From NCBI GenBank assembly GCA_035515235.1, contig DATJBS010000031.1, forward strand, positions 112,631-176,630: 64,000 nucleotides of DNA. Reading direction: 5' to 3'. Source of the stretch: JAMLHH01 sp035515235. GTDB lineage: Bacteria; Bacteroidota; Bacteroidia; Chitinophagales; JADIYW01. Below are positions 9,064 to 18,084 of the stretch, one piece after another. The notes under the pieces are model-generated. The model saw only the letters and a program-made list of their open reading frames with translations, made no database searches and was not told the origin of the DNA. The translations under genes were made by a program, and so were the position numbers. Each line of letters starts with the position of its first letter. Within the stretch, counting starts at the first letter, position 1.

Positions 9064-12000
9064 TTGAGTACGTTGTTAAAATCGCTGAGCTTCTTTTGCT
9101 TTTTTTGTTGCTGGGTTCTTACAGAGTCCTTTGCACAAAGCATTGGTATGCAATGGGAACAACTGAATAATGTAAGAGAAGATCAATTTATTGCAGATAC
9201 TAATTTCATACAACTAGATTCTAATGGAGTTATTCCTAGTACTTTAATTCTGAAAATTGCGGATAGCGACGAAGTTTTAAGTACAGCATCTTATTTTTTA
9301 GAACCTTTCTCAGGTAAACTAAAAATCAACGATAGCTTACTCTATGGTCAAAAACTGAAGATATATTATAGAGCATTTCCATTAGCTATTCAATCGGTCT
9401 ACAAAAAGAAAAATTTTCACGGATATACTTGGCGGGACAGTACTTATTTAGACCCATATTTTTATGATCCTTATTATGGCATCAATGAAAACCCTATAGA
9501 TTTTGGAGGTCTGAACTATAATGGAGCTTTTGCAAGAGGAATCTCATTTGGAAATAATCAAGATTTAGTAGTCAATTCAACTTTGGATTTACAACTTTCA
9601 GGAAAAATTGGAGATTTAGAAATTTTAGCTGCTCTGACAGATAATACGATTCCTATCCAACCTGATGGTACTACTCAGCAAATTCAGGATTTTGATAAAG
9701 TTTATATTCAAGTCAAAAAAGGAAAGAATCAATTTGTTGCAGGAGATTATGGCTTGCAAAGTCAAGGAAGTTATTTCGTAAAATTTGACAAACAATTACA
9801 AGGAGCGAGTTTTAAAACAGGATTAGATTTCAAAAAAGGTTGGCAAACTCAACATTCAGCTTCTTTTGCTATTGCAAAGGGGAAGTTTGCTAGAAATGTA
9901 TTTAATGGAAAAGAAGGCAACCAAGGCCCTTATAAATTAATTGGGAATAATGGAGAGACCTATATCATCATTTTAGCGGGTTCGGAAAAGGTATATTCTG
10001 ACGGTAAATTACTATTGCGCGGTGAAGACAATGCCTATATCATGGATTATAATACGGGTGAAATTGTATTTACGCCGAATTTCTTAGTGACTAAAGATGT
10101 CCGATTAGTAGTAGAGTTTGAATATTCTGACAAGAATTACTTTAGAACTTTATTCCATACTGCTCATGAAGCCAATTATAAAAACTTGACATTATACGCT
10201 CAATTCTACACAGAACAAGATTCCAAAAACAAACCCATACTTGCTAATATTGACAGTACAACAAAAAATATATTGAGAAATGTAGGAAATGATATTTCTA
10301 GGGCATTTGTTCCAGGAGTACGTCCTGCAGAGTATTCTGCTAATTCTATTCAATATCAAATGAAAGATTCTATTGTCAATGGAATTTTGTACGATAGTGT
10401 TTTTGCATATACCAATAGCTCAGAGGTGGACTTGTATAATTTGAGTTTTAGCTACGTAGGTTCTAGAATGGGAAATTATATGCCGGACAAAAATTCATTA
10501 AATCAAAGAGTGTACAAATGGATAGCTCCCGTTGATGGTATACCTCAAGGCGACTACGAGCCTATAGAATTGATTATCACGCCTAAAAAGGATATGTACG
10601 CTGTAATAGGTGCAAGATATCATTTCAATCCCAAGACTTCTCTTTATTCAGAATGGTCATTTTCAAATAGAGACCTCAATACCTTTTCTGATATTGATAA
10701 AAAAGAAAATAAAGGTTGGGCTTTGATGAATAAAGTGGAAAGAAGAGATACGCTCGGTCAACAAAAATGGTTGCTTTCTACTAAGGCGATGTATGAATTA
10801 AAAAGTGAGAATTTTCAAGCGCCAGAACAATACAGATCGGTAGAGTTTTCAAGAGATTGGAACATCAACTCTAACATAAACACTCAAGAGCATTTTGTCA
10901 CGACTGCGATAGATTTGAGAAATGAAGAGAAAGGTTTTAATGTCGGTGGATCTTGGAATTATTTTAATAGAAAAAATATTCTTAACGGTATTCAGCAACT
11001 TTATAATTTGAATTATAACAAAGACAATTGGGACTTAAGAGCTGAATTAAGTTGGCTGAAAACTACAGATCCAAATTTTCATTCTACATTTTTAAGACCA
11101 AATATTAGAGTAAGCAAGAAATTCCCTCAACTTAAATATTTAGAAATTTCTACGGGAGCTTTTACAGAATACAACGCCATTAGAAATAACGATACAGACT
11201 CTTTGCTCTCTTCTGCATATTTTAATAATAACGTTTTTGCTTCCATCAAAACTTCAGATTCGGCATTTATTTCAGGGGAAATTACTTACAAGTTTAGAAA
11301 TGATTTAACTCCGAATCAACATGAGTTTTCTTCACTCAGTACGAGTAATGATATCGAATTAACGGCAAAAGCTAATCGTCTAAAAAATCAAAACTTAAGC
11401 ATCGGTTTTACTTTTAGAGATTTGGTAGTGAATGACTCGACAACTTCAGGAAATCTATCCGACAAGAACTTCTTAGGAAGAGCTGAATATGGGTTTTTAA
11501 TCAAAAGAGGTGCTGTTCGTTTCAATACGATTTATGAATTGGGAAGTGGACAAGAAAGGGTGAGAGAGTTCACTTATTTGGAAGTCAGTTCAGGACAGGG
11601 TTTATACAGATGGATAGATCAAAATGGAGATGGGGTTCAGCAATTAGACGAATTTGTTGTCGCTCAATATGCAGACAGTGCTAATTATATCAGAGTATTG
11701 ACCAATGTCAATGAATACATTCAAGCGAGAATTGTGACTTTTAATCAAGTGATACAATTGAACCCAAAAGCAGTTTGGTTTGATGAAACAGGGATTAAGA
11801 AATTGATTGCAAGATTCAATTTGAACTCTTCGATGATGATCACTCGTAAGACTTTTAAAGGAGCTTCTGTATCTCCATTTAATCCATTTCTACTCAATAC
11901 TAATGATGAAAATGTTTTGAGTCTCAACTCAGCTTTTAGAAATACGGTCTATTTTAATCAAGGAAATCCTAAGTTTTATGCCAATTATACTTGGTTTTAT

Positions 12001-12573
12001 AATCAGAATAAAACGATACTCGTCAATGGATTTGACACTAGAAAAAGACAAGAGCAAACTTTAGAATCTAATTTTAATTTGCCGAAAGGCTTCTCTTTGA
12101 ATTTGAAATTATTGAAAGGTCGAAATTTTGCAGATGCTGAATATTCTGCTACAAATAATTACGATATCGCCCAATACAATATCAATCCTTCGATGTCTTG
12201 GATTTTGAAAACCATTTTACGGACTTCTTTAGGTTATGAATACAATCGAAAACGCAATATTCCTGAGCTCGGAAATGAATTAGCGAAAGGCAATAAATTG
12301 AATTTTGACATTCGATATACTATCGTTTCCAAACAAAGTATAGAAGCAAAATTCTCCTTTGTGTTATTTGATTATAATGGACAAAATGGAACTACTAAAT
12401 CTTATCAAATCTTAGACGGTTTACAACCGGGCAAGAATTATATCTGGAATGGATCCTACAATCGTACACTTTCCAACAACTTACAGTTAAATATCTCTTA
12501 CGAAGGTCGTAAAGCTGGCAATAACAATCGAATTGTGCATACTGGAAGCGCATCTTTAAGAGCATTATTTTAA
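9064..12573 (+). CDS. Very large outer-membrane beta-barrel protein with SprA-like N-terminal motifs
   Basis: An 1169-residue exported protein. No ATG lies before the signal peptide (LLKSLSFFCFFCCWVL, cut after SFAQ), so a TTG at 9064 is the only workable start. Residues about 150-240 read LDLQLSGKIGDLEILAALTDNTIPIQPDG, then QIQDFDKVYIQVKKGKNQFVAGDYG. This strand pattern recurs in SprA/Sov-type gliding and secretion proteins of the phylum. The rest is long alternating polar/aromatic strands, and the chain ends in Phe (ASLRALF) as outer-membrane barrels do. It is much shorter than true SprA (over 2000 aa), so it is a relative at best. Function unknown; membership of the outer membrane is well supported. 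Confidence 0.65.
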   Translation: MSTLLKSLSFFCFFCCWVLTESFAQSIGMQWEQLNNVREDQFIADTNFIQLDSNGVIPSTLILKIADSDEVLSTASYFLEPFSGKLKINDSLLYGQKLKIYYRAFPLAIQSVYKKKNFHGYTWRDSTYLDPYFYDPYYGINENPIDFGGLNYNGAFARGISFGNNQDLVVNSTLDLQLSGKIGDLEILAALTDNTIPIQPDGTTQQIQDFDKVYIQVKKGKNQFVAGDYGLQSQGSYFVKFDKQLQGASFKTGLDFKKGWQTQHSASFAIAKGKFARNVFNGKEGNQGPYKLIGNNGETYIIILAGSEKVYSDGKLLLRGEDNAYIMDYNTGEIVFTPNFLVTKDVRLVVEFEYSDKNYFRTLFHTAHEANYKNLTLYAQFYTEQDSKNKPILANIDSTTKNILRNVGNDISRAFVPGVRPAEYSANSIQYQMKDSIVNGILYDSVFAYTNSSEVDLYNLSFSYVGSRMGNYMPDKNSLNQRVYKWIAPVDGIPQGDYEPIELIITPKKDMYAVIGARYHFNPKTSLYSEWSFSNRDLNTFSDIDKKENKGWALMNKVERRDTLGQQKWLLSTKAMYELKSENFQAPEQYRSVEFSRDWNINSNINTQEHFVTTAIDLRNEEKGFNVGGSWNYFNRKNILNGIQQLYNLNYNKDNWDLRAELSWLKTTDPNFHSTFLRPNIRVSKKFPQLKYLEISTGAFTEYNAIRNNDTDSLLSSAYFNNNVFASIKTSDSAFISGEITYKFRNDLTPNQHEFSSLSTSNDIELTAKANRLKNQNLSIGFTFRDLVVNDSTTSGNLSDKNFLGRAEYGFLIKRGAVRFNTIYELGSGQERVREFTYLEVSSGQGLYRWIDQNGDGVQQLDEFVVAQYADSANYIRVLTNVNEYIQARIVTFNQVIQLNPKAVWFDETGIKKLIARFNLNSSMMITRKTFKGASVSPFNPFLLNTNDENVLSLNSAFRNTVYFNQGNPKFYANYTWFYNQNKTILVNGFDTRKRQEQTLESNFNLPKGFSLNLKLLKGRNFADAEYSATNNYDIAQYNINPSMSWILKTILRTSLGYEYNRKRNIPELGNELAKGNKLNFDIRYTIVSKQSIEAKFSFVLFDYNGQNGTTKSYQILDGLQPGKNYIWNGSYNRTLSNNLQLNISYEGRKAGNNNRIVHTGSASLRALF

Positions 12574-12775
12574 TGTGCTAATGTGTTTAATGTGAAATTA
12601 ATAGTAAAACTTTTAGAATATTTCATTTTGAATTCAGCATTTTGCAAAGTCAAATACGATAAAAATCAGTGCATTTATATATAAAATCTTAATTTCTTAA
12701 TGGTTTATTTTCCTAGAACGTCATACTGAAAGCATCTCTTTAAAATCACGTCTACCTAACTAATCTATTTTATTT

Positions 12776-12807
12776 TTTGTTGACTACTCCGTATTTACTT
12801 ATTTTTG
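12776..12807 (+). promoter_or_regulatory. Promoter giving a leaderless maf transcript
   Basis: TTTG at 12776-12779, a 20-bp spacer, and TATTTTTG at 12800-12807 match the Bacteroidota -33/-7 consensus. The -7 G lies 7 nt before the maf ATG at 12814, so the mRNA should begin at or just before the start codon. Confidence 0.65.
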
Positions 12808-12813
12808 TCGCTT

Positions 12814-13386
12814 ATGAAGATTGTAGAAGGTCAAAAACTCATCTTGGGTTCAGGTTCTCCGAGAAGAAAAGAAATATTATCTCTAGCAGGGTTTGAATTT
12901 GATGTTTTGGTTTCAGATGTGGAAGAAAATTATCCTGACGATTTGCCCTTGAGAAATGTACCGGAATTTTTAGCAATCAAAAAAGCAAAAGCTATCCAAG
13001 AACAGTTTAAAATCCAAAATAGGGCGATTATCACTGCGGACACTATTGTTTTGATCAATAATGAAATATTAGGAAAACCTATAGATAGAAATGACGCAAT
13101 TCAAATTTTACAAAAACTTTCTGGTGCTACACATGAAGTATTGAGTGGAGTTTGTTATCTATTCAATGGTCAAGTACAATCTTTAACAGATATCACAAAA
13201 GTGACTTTCAATAAAATGAATTTAAAAGACATCGAATATTATGTAGATGAATTCAAGCCTTATGATAAAGCAGGTGCGTATGCTATTCAAGAATGGATAG
13301 GAGTGAGAAATATTCATAAAATTGACGGTTGCTATTATAACGTGATGGGATTGCCTATGAGAAAAATCATTCAAGAATTATTTTAA
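12814..13386 (+). CDS. maf: Maf family nucleotide pyrophosphatase
   Basis: A 190-residue cytoplasmic Maf/YhdE-like enzyme that hydrolyses nucleoside triphosphates (dTTP/UTP or modified nucleotides) to the monophosphate. The N-terminal signature GSGSPRRKEILSLAGF and the catalytic ADT motif (IITADTIVLINNEILGKP) are both present, as are the conserved GATHEVLSG and YDKAGAYAIQEW segments. The ATG at 12814 is preferred to an in-frame TTG at 12805, because the TTG is part of the promoter -7 box. It may share a transcript with the DUF4442 and PgeF genes, though a further -7 box precedes the next gene. Confidence 0.92.
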   Translation: MKIVEGQKLILGSGSPRRKEILSLAGFEFDVLVSDVEENYPDDLPLRNVPEFLAIKKAKAIQEQFKIQNRAIITADTIVLINNEILGKPIDRNDAIQILQKLSGATHEVLSGVCYLFNGQVQSLTDITKVTFNKMNLKDIEYYVDEFKPYDKAGAYAIQEWIGVRNIHKIDGCYYNVMGLPMRKIIQELF

Positions 13387-13406
13387 AGATTCAAGTTTAT
13401 CTTTCT

Positions 13407-13414
13407 TATTTTTG
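13407..13414 (+). promoter_or_regulatory. -7 box upstream of the DUF4442 gene
   Basis: TATTTTTG lies 19 nt upstream of the ATG at 13433. No good -33 TTTG is seen at the usual distance, so this is only a candidate internal promoter. Confidence 0.35.
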
Positions 13415-13432
13415 GACAAATTTTAAATTCCC

Positions 13433-13957
13433 ATGCAAGTGCAAGAAATTGAAAACTTCTTTGATCAAAAAAAAATTAAAGAATACAAAAAGCTAGTGTT
13501 GAATCCTTTAGCGTTTAAAGCTGGATTGATTAAAGATTTGCCTTTGGCTTCTTTGATAGGTGTAAGTTTGACAAAGTTGGATGATAATAATTGCGAATTA
13601 ACAGTTCCATACCGATTCTTAAATAAAAACCCTTTCAATACTACATATTGGGCAGTTTTGGGAATGGTTGCAGAAATGGGTAGCGGTGCATTATTATTGA
13701 TGTACACCAATAAATTAAAACCTTCTGTATCTACATTTGTCATAGGATGTGAAGCTAAATTTATCAAAACAGCGGTGGGTTTGACTACTTTTAAGTGCAA
13801 TCAAGGGTATGAAATCGCTTCAAAAGTTATGAAAACTTGTCAAACTTTTGAAGCTCAAGAAATTGTCTGCCAAACAAATGCTTATAACGAAAAAGGTGAA
13901 GTAGTTGCAGAGTTTACATTCACTTGGGGCATTAAAGCTAGAAAGCCTAAAGTATAG
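13433..13957 (+). CDS. DUF4442 hot-dog-fold protein
   Basis: A 174-residue cytoplasmic protein matching DUF4442, a hot-dog-fold group related to acyl-CoA thioesterases. Visible hallmarks are VPYRFLNKNPFNTTYWAVLGM and EMGSGALLL in the central helix, and FIKTA later. It lacks an obvious catalytic Asp/Glu at the classical thioesterase site, so activity is not assured. It sits between maf and pgeF, with a 6-bp gap to the latter, which suggests cotranscription. Confidence 0.75.
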   Translation: MQVQEIENFFDQKKIKEYKKLVLNPLAFKAGLIKDLPLASLIGVSLTKLDDNNCELTVPYRFLNKNPFNTTYWAVLGMVAEMGSGALLLMYTNKLKPSVSTFVIGCEAKFIKTAVGLTTFKCNQGYEIASKVMKTCQTFEAQEIVCQTNAYNEKGEVVAEFTFTWGIKARKPKV

Positions 13958-13963
13958 ATTTCT

Positions 13964-14716
13964 ATGACTGCAAAGTCTTATTTTTCTTCCAAATTTGAAA
14001 AGACCTTTCCTCATCTCATCATGAGAGAAAGTCGACGAAATGGAGGAATAAGTCAATTTCCATATGAGAGTTTGAACTTAGGATTGAACACTCAGGATGA
14101 TATTCAAAGTGTCCTCAAAAACCGTCAAATCTTTTTCGATTTACTGGAGATTTCTTCCAATCAAATAGTTGGAAGTCTTCAAGTTCATGACGATATAATT
14201 TTGGAAGCAACTGAGTCAGGATATTTTTCTGGTTATGATGCATTTGTTACGAATCAAAGAGACTTGTTTTTAACTATAGGAATTGCAGATTGTACGCCGA
14301 TTTTAATTTTTGACCCAATCACTTCCTCCATCGGAGCTGCACATGCAGGTTGGAAAGGAACAGCTAAAAGTATTGCATCAAAAACCTTACAGAAGATGCA
14401 AGAGTTTTACGGTACAAATCCTAAAGATTGTTTTGCATTTATCGGAACATGTATTGATACTGCAAATTTTGAAGTAGGAGAAGAGGTTGCTGAAAAGTTT
14501 GACAAACAATTTGTGCATTATTTCCAAAATTCTAACCGTCCACATATTGACCTAAAAGCTGCCAATCTTCAACAGCTTTTAGATATAGGAATTCCTATCG
14601 AAAATATAGAAATTTCTGAGTTTTCTACTGTTTTAGACAATGAACATTATTTCTCTTATCGAAAAGAAAATGGACAGACAGGAAGAATGTTAGCAGTGAT
14701 TGGAATCAGAGCTTAA
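13964..14716 (+). CDS. pgeF: Peptidoglycan editing factor / laccase-domain protein
   Basis: A 250-residue YfiH-type (DUF152) protein, formerly called polyphenol oxidase. In E. coli this family removes wrongly placed amino acids from peptidoglycan precursors, and relatives act on purine nucleosides. The zinc-site residues are in the expected blocks: LQVHDDIILEA, GIADCTPILIFDP and AHAGWKGTAKSIA, then GTCIDTANFEVGEEV and YFSYRKENGQTGRM at the end. Length is typical. It is convergent with the lipoprotein gene, with only 7 bp between the stop codons. Confidence 0.88.
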   Translation: MTAKSYFSSKFEKTFPHLIMRESRRNGGISQFPYESLNLGLNTQDDIQSVLKNRQIFFDLLEISSNQIVGSLQVHDDIILEATESGYFSGYDAFVTNQRDLFLTIGIADCTPILIFDPITSSIGAAHAGWKGTAKSIASKTLQKMQEFYGTNPKDCFAFIGTCIDTANFEVGEEVAEKFDKQFVHYFQNSNRPHIDLKAANLQQLLDIGIPIENIEISEFSTVLDNEHYFSYRKENGQTGRMLAVIGIRA

Positions 14717-14723
14717 AAATATT

Positions 14724-15242
14724 TTACTGTATATTTACTACAAATTTTACATCAATATCTGTAGAACCTGAAGTAGATAAGCCATCTTTTTTATCAGAAT
14801 AATGTTTCAAAACTATACGTAATTTTCCTTCTTGAGCAGAGTTCGAAGTAGTCATACTCGTTTGAATCCCTATAGGGAAATCTCTATCATCTTTATCTTC
14901 ATAAGTTACAGATAATAAGCTACTTGGATCAGATGTGTAAAACACTTGATGAGCATCGCTATCTTCTATAATTTCATCCGTAATATTGATTTCGTTTTGG
15001 TTTTTATCCAAGTTGTAGAAGGAAACTAAAACTGCATATTCCTGATTTCTTGTCAATTGAATAGTATCTGATTTTCCATCTTTCCAAGTATAAGTTTCTT
15101 GGGTAGAACTGTCTGTAAATTCGATTTTTACAACTTGAATCAATTCGTTTTCATCTTCATAAATTGGATCGTCTTTTTTGCAAGCACTGAATAAAATGAA
15201 AGTCGATAATAATAAAATAGTGGTTTTGGCAATGTAATTCAT
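14724..15242 (-). CDS. Lipoprotein partner of the TonB-dependent receptor
   Basis: A 172-residue lipoprotein with lipobox LFSAC near residue 20, followed by an acidic linker. The body matches the family often annotated 'type 1 periplasmic binding fold superfamily' in Bacteroidota: VKIEFTDSSTQETYTW, then EEIIEDSDAHQVFYT with the conserved His, then PIGIQTSMTTS and GKLRIVLKHYSDKKDG. In this phylum the family is usually encoded next to ZnuD-like TonB receptors, as here (10-bp gap, same strand). A surface metal-capture or accessory role is likely but inferred. Confidence 0.75.
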   Translation of the reverse strand: MNYIAKTTILLLSTFILFSACKKDDPIYEDENELIQVVKIEFTDSSTQETYTWKDGKSDTIQLTRNQEYAVLVSFYNLDKNQNEINITDEIIEDSDAHQVFYTSDPSSLLSVTYEDKDDRDFPIGIQTSMTTSNSAQEGKLRIVLKHYSDKKDGLSTSGSTDIDVKFVVNIQ

Positions 15243-15252
15243 AGCTGGAATT

Positions 15253-17601
15253 TTAAAAAGTGAAGAACCATTTAATGATAAAATTTATACCTGTCAGATC
15301 AGAAAAATATCTAAATCTATCTAAGTAATCTCTGTAAGAAGTATTGGTGATATTGTTGACTTGGAAGCCTACGCCCATAGTATTGGATTTTATATTCCAT
15401 TCCAAATTACTATCAAATGAAAGCAAGTGATAAGCTGAAGGCGGTGCTAAAAAATCACCCTTTGGATTGACATGAAATTGTTCTCCTACATACTTCCACT
15501 CCAAACCTGCATATACATTCAACAGCTTTCCCCAATGAGATCTTTCTAATGCGGCGGTCAGTTTCAATTGGTTAGGTGGAGTTCCTATCAGGTCATATCT
15601 GCTTTTGAATTCTATCATTCTGATAAAACTGTATTGTCCTTGTATCTTCACAAAATTGGGAATAGGGTAATAGGTAATATCTGCATCGATTCCACCTAGA
15701 TTAATCATACCCAATTGCTGATATTTGAACACTGGAAATGCTCCTCTGATAGTGACTTCGTAATCTTTTTGAGGATTCAGATATATGAAATCCTTGATGA
15801 TATTAATATAAGGAGTAAAAGTTAATTGAGCCTTATCTGTCCATTTTAAATCAAACTTATTTGTCCATTTAAAAGAAAGCTCCGACTTCATTTGATCATC
15901 GCCATATTCAATAGCTGCTGCTGATTGGTGGACACCTTGACTATACAATTCATTGATACTAGGAGCTCTGCTTGATAACGATAATCCACTGGTCCAGTTA
16001 AGAATAGAACTGATATTATAAGAAGAAGTCGTAGCTAAAGCAAAATTGTAAAAAGTATGACTTGGTTGGATCAATTCTTTTTGATCATTAAAAGTGGATA
16101 CATTATACTTATTGAATTCGTATCTCCATCCAGCATCTAATTCAAATTTGTTGAATTTCATTTGATAATGCATCCAAGCACCCATATTTTGATGAGAGTA
16201 GTTGGGAATAATTGGACGAATACCAGTTCCTGGAGTATTGAGATTGTCTTTTAAGTAAAGTTCAAGCCCTGCCTTTAATTTATTTTGATGTATAGGTTTG
16301 ATCAATTTTGCTGAAAGATGATGAGTCAATAAATTAATATCCATTACAGGAATATCTGATCTGTTATTTCTTCGTAAATCAAATTCTTCTCTTTGATCTA
16401 TTTGTGCATCATATTGCAGAAAATATTTTGCCCAAGAGGTATTGAATTGAAATTGTTGCTTTACGGTATGATGTACAGTTTGTTGGTAAGGGTAAGATAT
16501 CTTATAAGTCCAAGGAAGAATGATAGTAGGTTTGTTGTTTTGAATAGCATTTTCTAAGTCTTCGATATTTCCAATATGAGAAGCTGCTAAAATTCCATTC
16601 TTGCGTAAATAGTAATTATAATAGGATTGTGATTCTAATTGAAAGTTTTTGAACATTTTTTGAAATCCTAAAGCTGCATACCCATTGCTTTCTAACATTC
16701 CTGAGTTAGAAATTACATATTTCGGTGCTCGTGCATCTCCAAACCTTTTGAAAGTTCCACCAAATTGAAGATAGACTTTAGCGTTTTTCTTTGATTCCCA
16801 ACCTTTAGCTATTCTTGCATGAGTTGCTGTTCCTAATTGATTGGAATTGAAAGAGGTATTGATTTTACCAGACCAAATGGTATCAAAATTCGAAGAAGCT
16901 TGTTCGATATTCACCACGCCACCCATCGCATCTGTTCCAAATTCTACACTTGCAGATCCTTTGATGACATCTATGGATTGTGATGAAGCAGCATCGATTT
17001 CAGGCGCATGTTCTGCTCCCCAAGATTGTCCTGAAAGTTTGACTTCATTTTGGAGAATGACAATTCTATCGGAATGTAGACCATGAATAATAGGTTTGAA
17101 AATATTGGTACCCGTTTGTAATTGATTGACGCCAGTAATATTGCTCAAAATTTCACCTAAATCTTTAGAAGGATCTTTAAGGTCAATGGCTTGAATATTT
17201 TCCTGAAAAAAAACTTTTTCTTTTAAAGTAGGATGAGCATATACCTCTGTCAGTTTCAATTCTAAAACATGATGTTCTAAATTCAATAGAAGAGAAGTGT
17301 TCTTATTGATTTGAATGGTAGTATCTCTAGTTTCACATCCTACATGAGATAAACGAAATGTATAAGTGCCTGGACAAAAACCTTTCTCTTCAAAAATACC
17401 ATTGCTATCCGTACTCCAACCTCTTTGAAGTTCTAAAATATATACTCCTGCATAGTCCAAAACAGAAGAATCGTGCTCATCTATAACCTGACCTTTTATG
17501 ATAATATTGCAGTTTTTCTCAGAAGATCTTAGTGAAGAATCTTGTGCAAAAGCGGAAAAGATAAAACTTGAAAATGTAATAAATATTAGGAGTCGATACA
17601 T
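15253..17601 (-). CDS. TonB-dependent receptor, probable zinc/copper type
   Basis: An outer-membrane TonB-dependent receptor of 782 residues, starting at ATG 17601 with signal peptide MYRLLIFITFSSFIFSAFAQ. The 825-residue reading would begin upstream of the promoter. A carboxypeptidase-regulatory-like domain (about residues 30-105) precedes the plug, which contains GLHSDRIVILQNEVKLSGQSWGAEHAPEID and GSASVEFGTDAMGGVVNI. That spacing is characteristic of ZnuD-like metal receptors. The barrel ends in Phe (FIIKWFFTF). The lipoprotein gene follows 10 bp later. A perfect palindrome covers the -33 element of its promoter, so it is probably repressed by a Fur/Zur-type regulator. The metal is inferred. 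Confidence 0.82.
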   Translation of the reverse strand: MYRLLIFITFSSFIFSAFAQDSSLRSSEKNCNIIIKGQVIDEHDSSVLDYAGVYILELQRGWSTDSNGIFEEKGFCPGTYTFRLSHVGCETRDTTIQINKNTSLLLNLEHHVLELKLTEVYAHPTLKEKVFFQENIQAIDLKDPSKDLGEILSNITGVNQLQTGTNIFKPIIHGLHSDRIVILQNEVKLSGQSWGAEHAPEIDAASSQSIDVIKGSASVEFGTDAMGGVVNIEQASSNFDTIWSGKINTSFNSNQLGTATHARIAKGWESKKNAKVYLQFGGTFKRFGDARAPKYVISNSGMLESNGYAALGFQKMFKNFQLESQSYYNYYLRKNGILAASHIGNIEDLENAIQNNKPTIILPWTYKISYPYQQTVHHTVKQQFQFNTSWAKYFLQYDAQIDQREEFDLRRNNRSDIPVMDINLLTHHLSAKLIKPIHQNKLKAGLELYLKDNLNTPGTGIRPIIPNYSHQNMGAWMHYQMKFNKFELDAGWRYEFNKYNVSTFNDQKELIQPSHTFYNFALATTSSYNISSILNWTSGLSLSSRAPSINELYSQGVHQSAAAIEYGDDQMKSELSFKWTNKFDLKWTDKAQLTFTPYINIIKDFIYLNPQKDYEVTIRGAFPVFKYQQLGMINLGGIDADITYYPIPNFVKIQGQYSFIRMIEFKSRYDLIGTPPNQLKLTAALERSHWGKLLNVYAGLEWKYVGEQFHVNPKGDFLAPPSAYHLLSFDSNLEWNIKSNTMGVGFQVNNITNTSYRDYLDRFRYFSDLTGINFIIKWFFTF

Positions 17602-17608
17602 TGCAATA

Positions 17609-17648
17609 CAAAAATAAATAATAATCGCGTAAATGCAACAGTGTTGCA
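17609..17648 (-). promoter_or_regulatory. Leaderless promoter with palindromic operator over the -33 box
   Basis: Read on the minus strand, the -7 box TATTTTTG (17616-17609) lies 8 nt before the receptor ATG. At 19 bp upstream is the -33 TTG (17638-17636), inside a perfect 15-bp palindrome TGCAACA-G-TGTTGCA (17634-17648). A dimeric regulator bound there would block the -33 element. Size and symmetry suit a Fur/Zur-family site. Confidence 0.65.
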
Positions 17649-17743
17649 AGAATAAAATTAACTTTTTGTGAAAATTGTTTTCAATGACGTCGTGCAATTT
17701 CGTCATTGCGGATTTATTCCGCAATCTCAATGAATTACTTATA

Positions 17744-18072
17744 GATTCTCAAACGAGTTCAGAATGACAGTGTAGTTGAAGAATGACAGAATAGTTGATT
17801 GTCATTCCGACGCAGGAGGAATCTCATGAAGCAATATTACTTATAGATTCTGAACCAAGTTCAGAATGACAGAATAGTTGATTGTCATTTCGACGCAGGA
17901 GGAATCTCATGAAGCAATATTATTTATAGATTCTGAACCAAGTTCAGAATGACAGTGCACTTCAGAATGACAGAATAATTGATTGTCATTCCGACGCAGG
18001 AGGAATCTCATGATGCAATATTATTTATAGATTCTGTACCAAGTTCAGAATGACAGTGTAGTTGAAGAATGG
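17744..18072. repeat. Tandem ~83/102-bp intergenic repeats with palindromes
   Basis: Four units start at 17744, 17846, 17929 and 18030 (periods 102, 83, 101). The length difference is a 19-bp segment present or absent. Each unit has the palindrome ATTCTGAAC-CAA-GTTCAGAAT, with small changes between copies, and a second element around GTCATTCCGACGCAGGAGG. The whole gap from 17602 to 18084 contains no gene beyond the receptor promoter. Confidence 0.85.
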
Positions 18073-18084
18073 CAAATTGAAAAA

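Noticed and set aside
13465..13800. 111-residue antisense ORF over the DUF4442 gene
   Set aside because: The plus-strand protein has clear family motifs; the antisense reading has none.
17602..17730. 43-residue N-terminal extension of the TonB receptor
   Set aside because: It would start upstream of the -7 box and would bury a clean signal peptide inside the protein.
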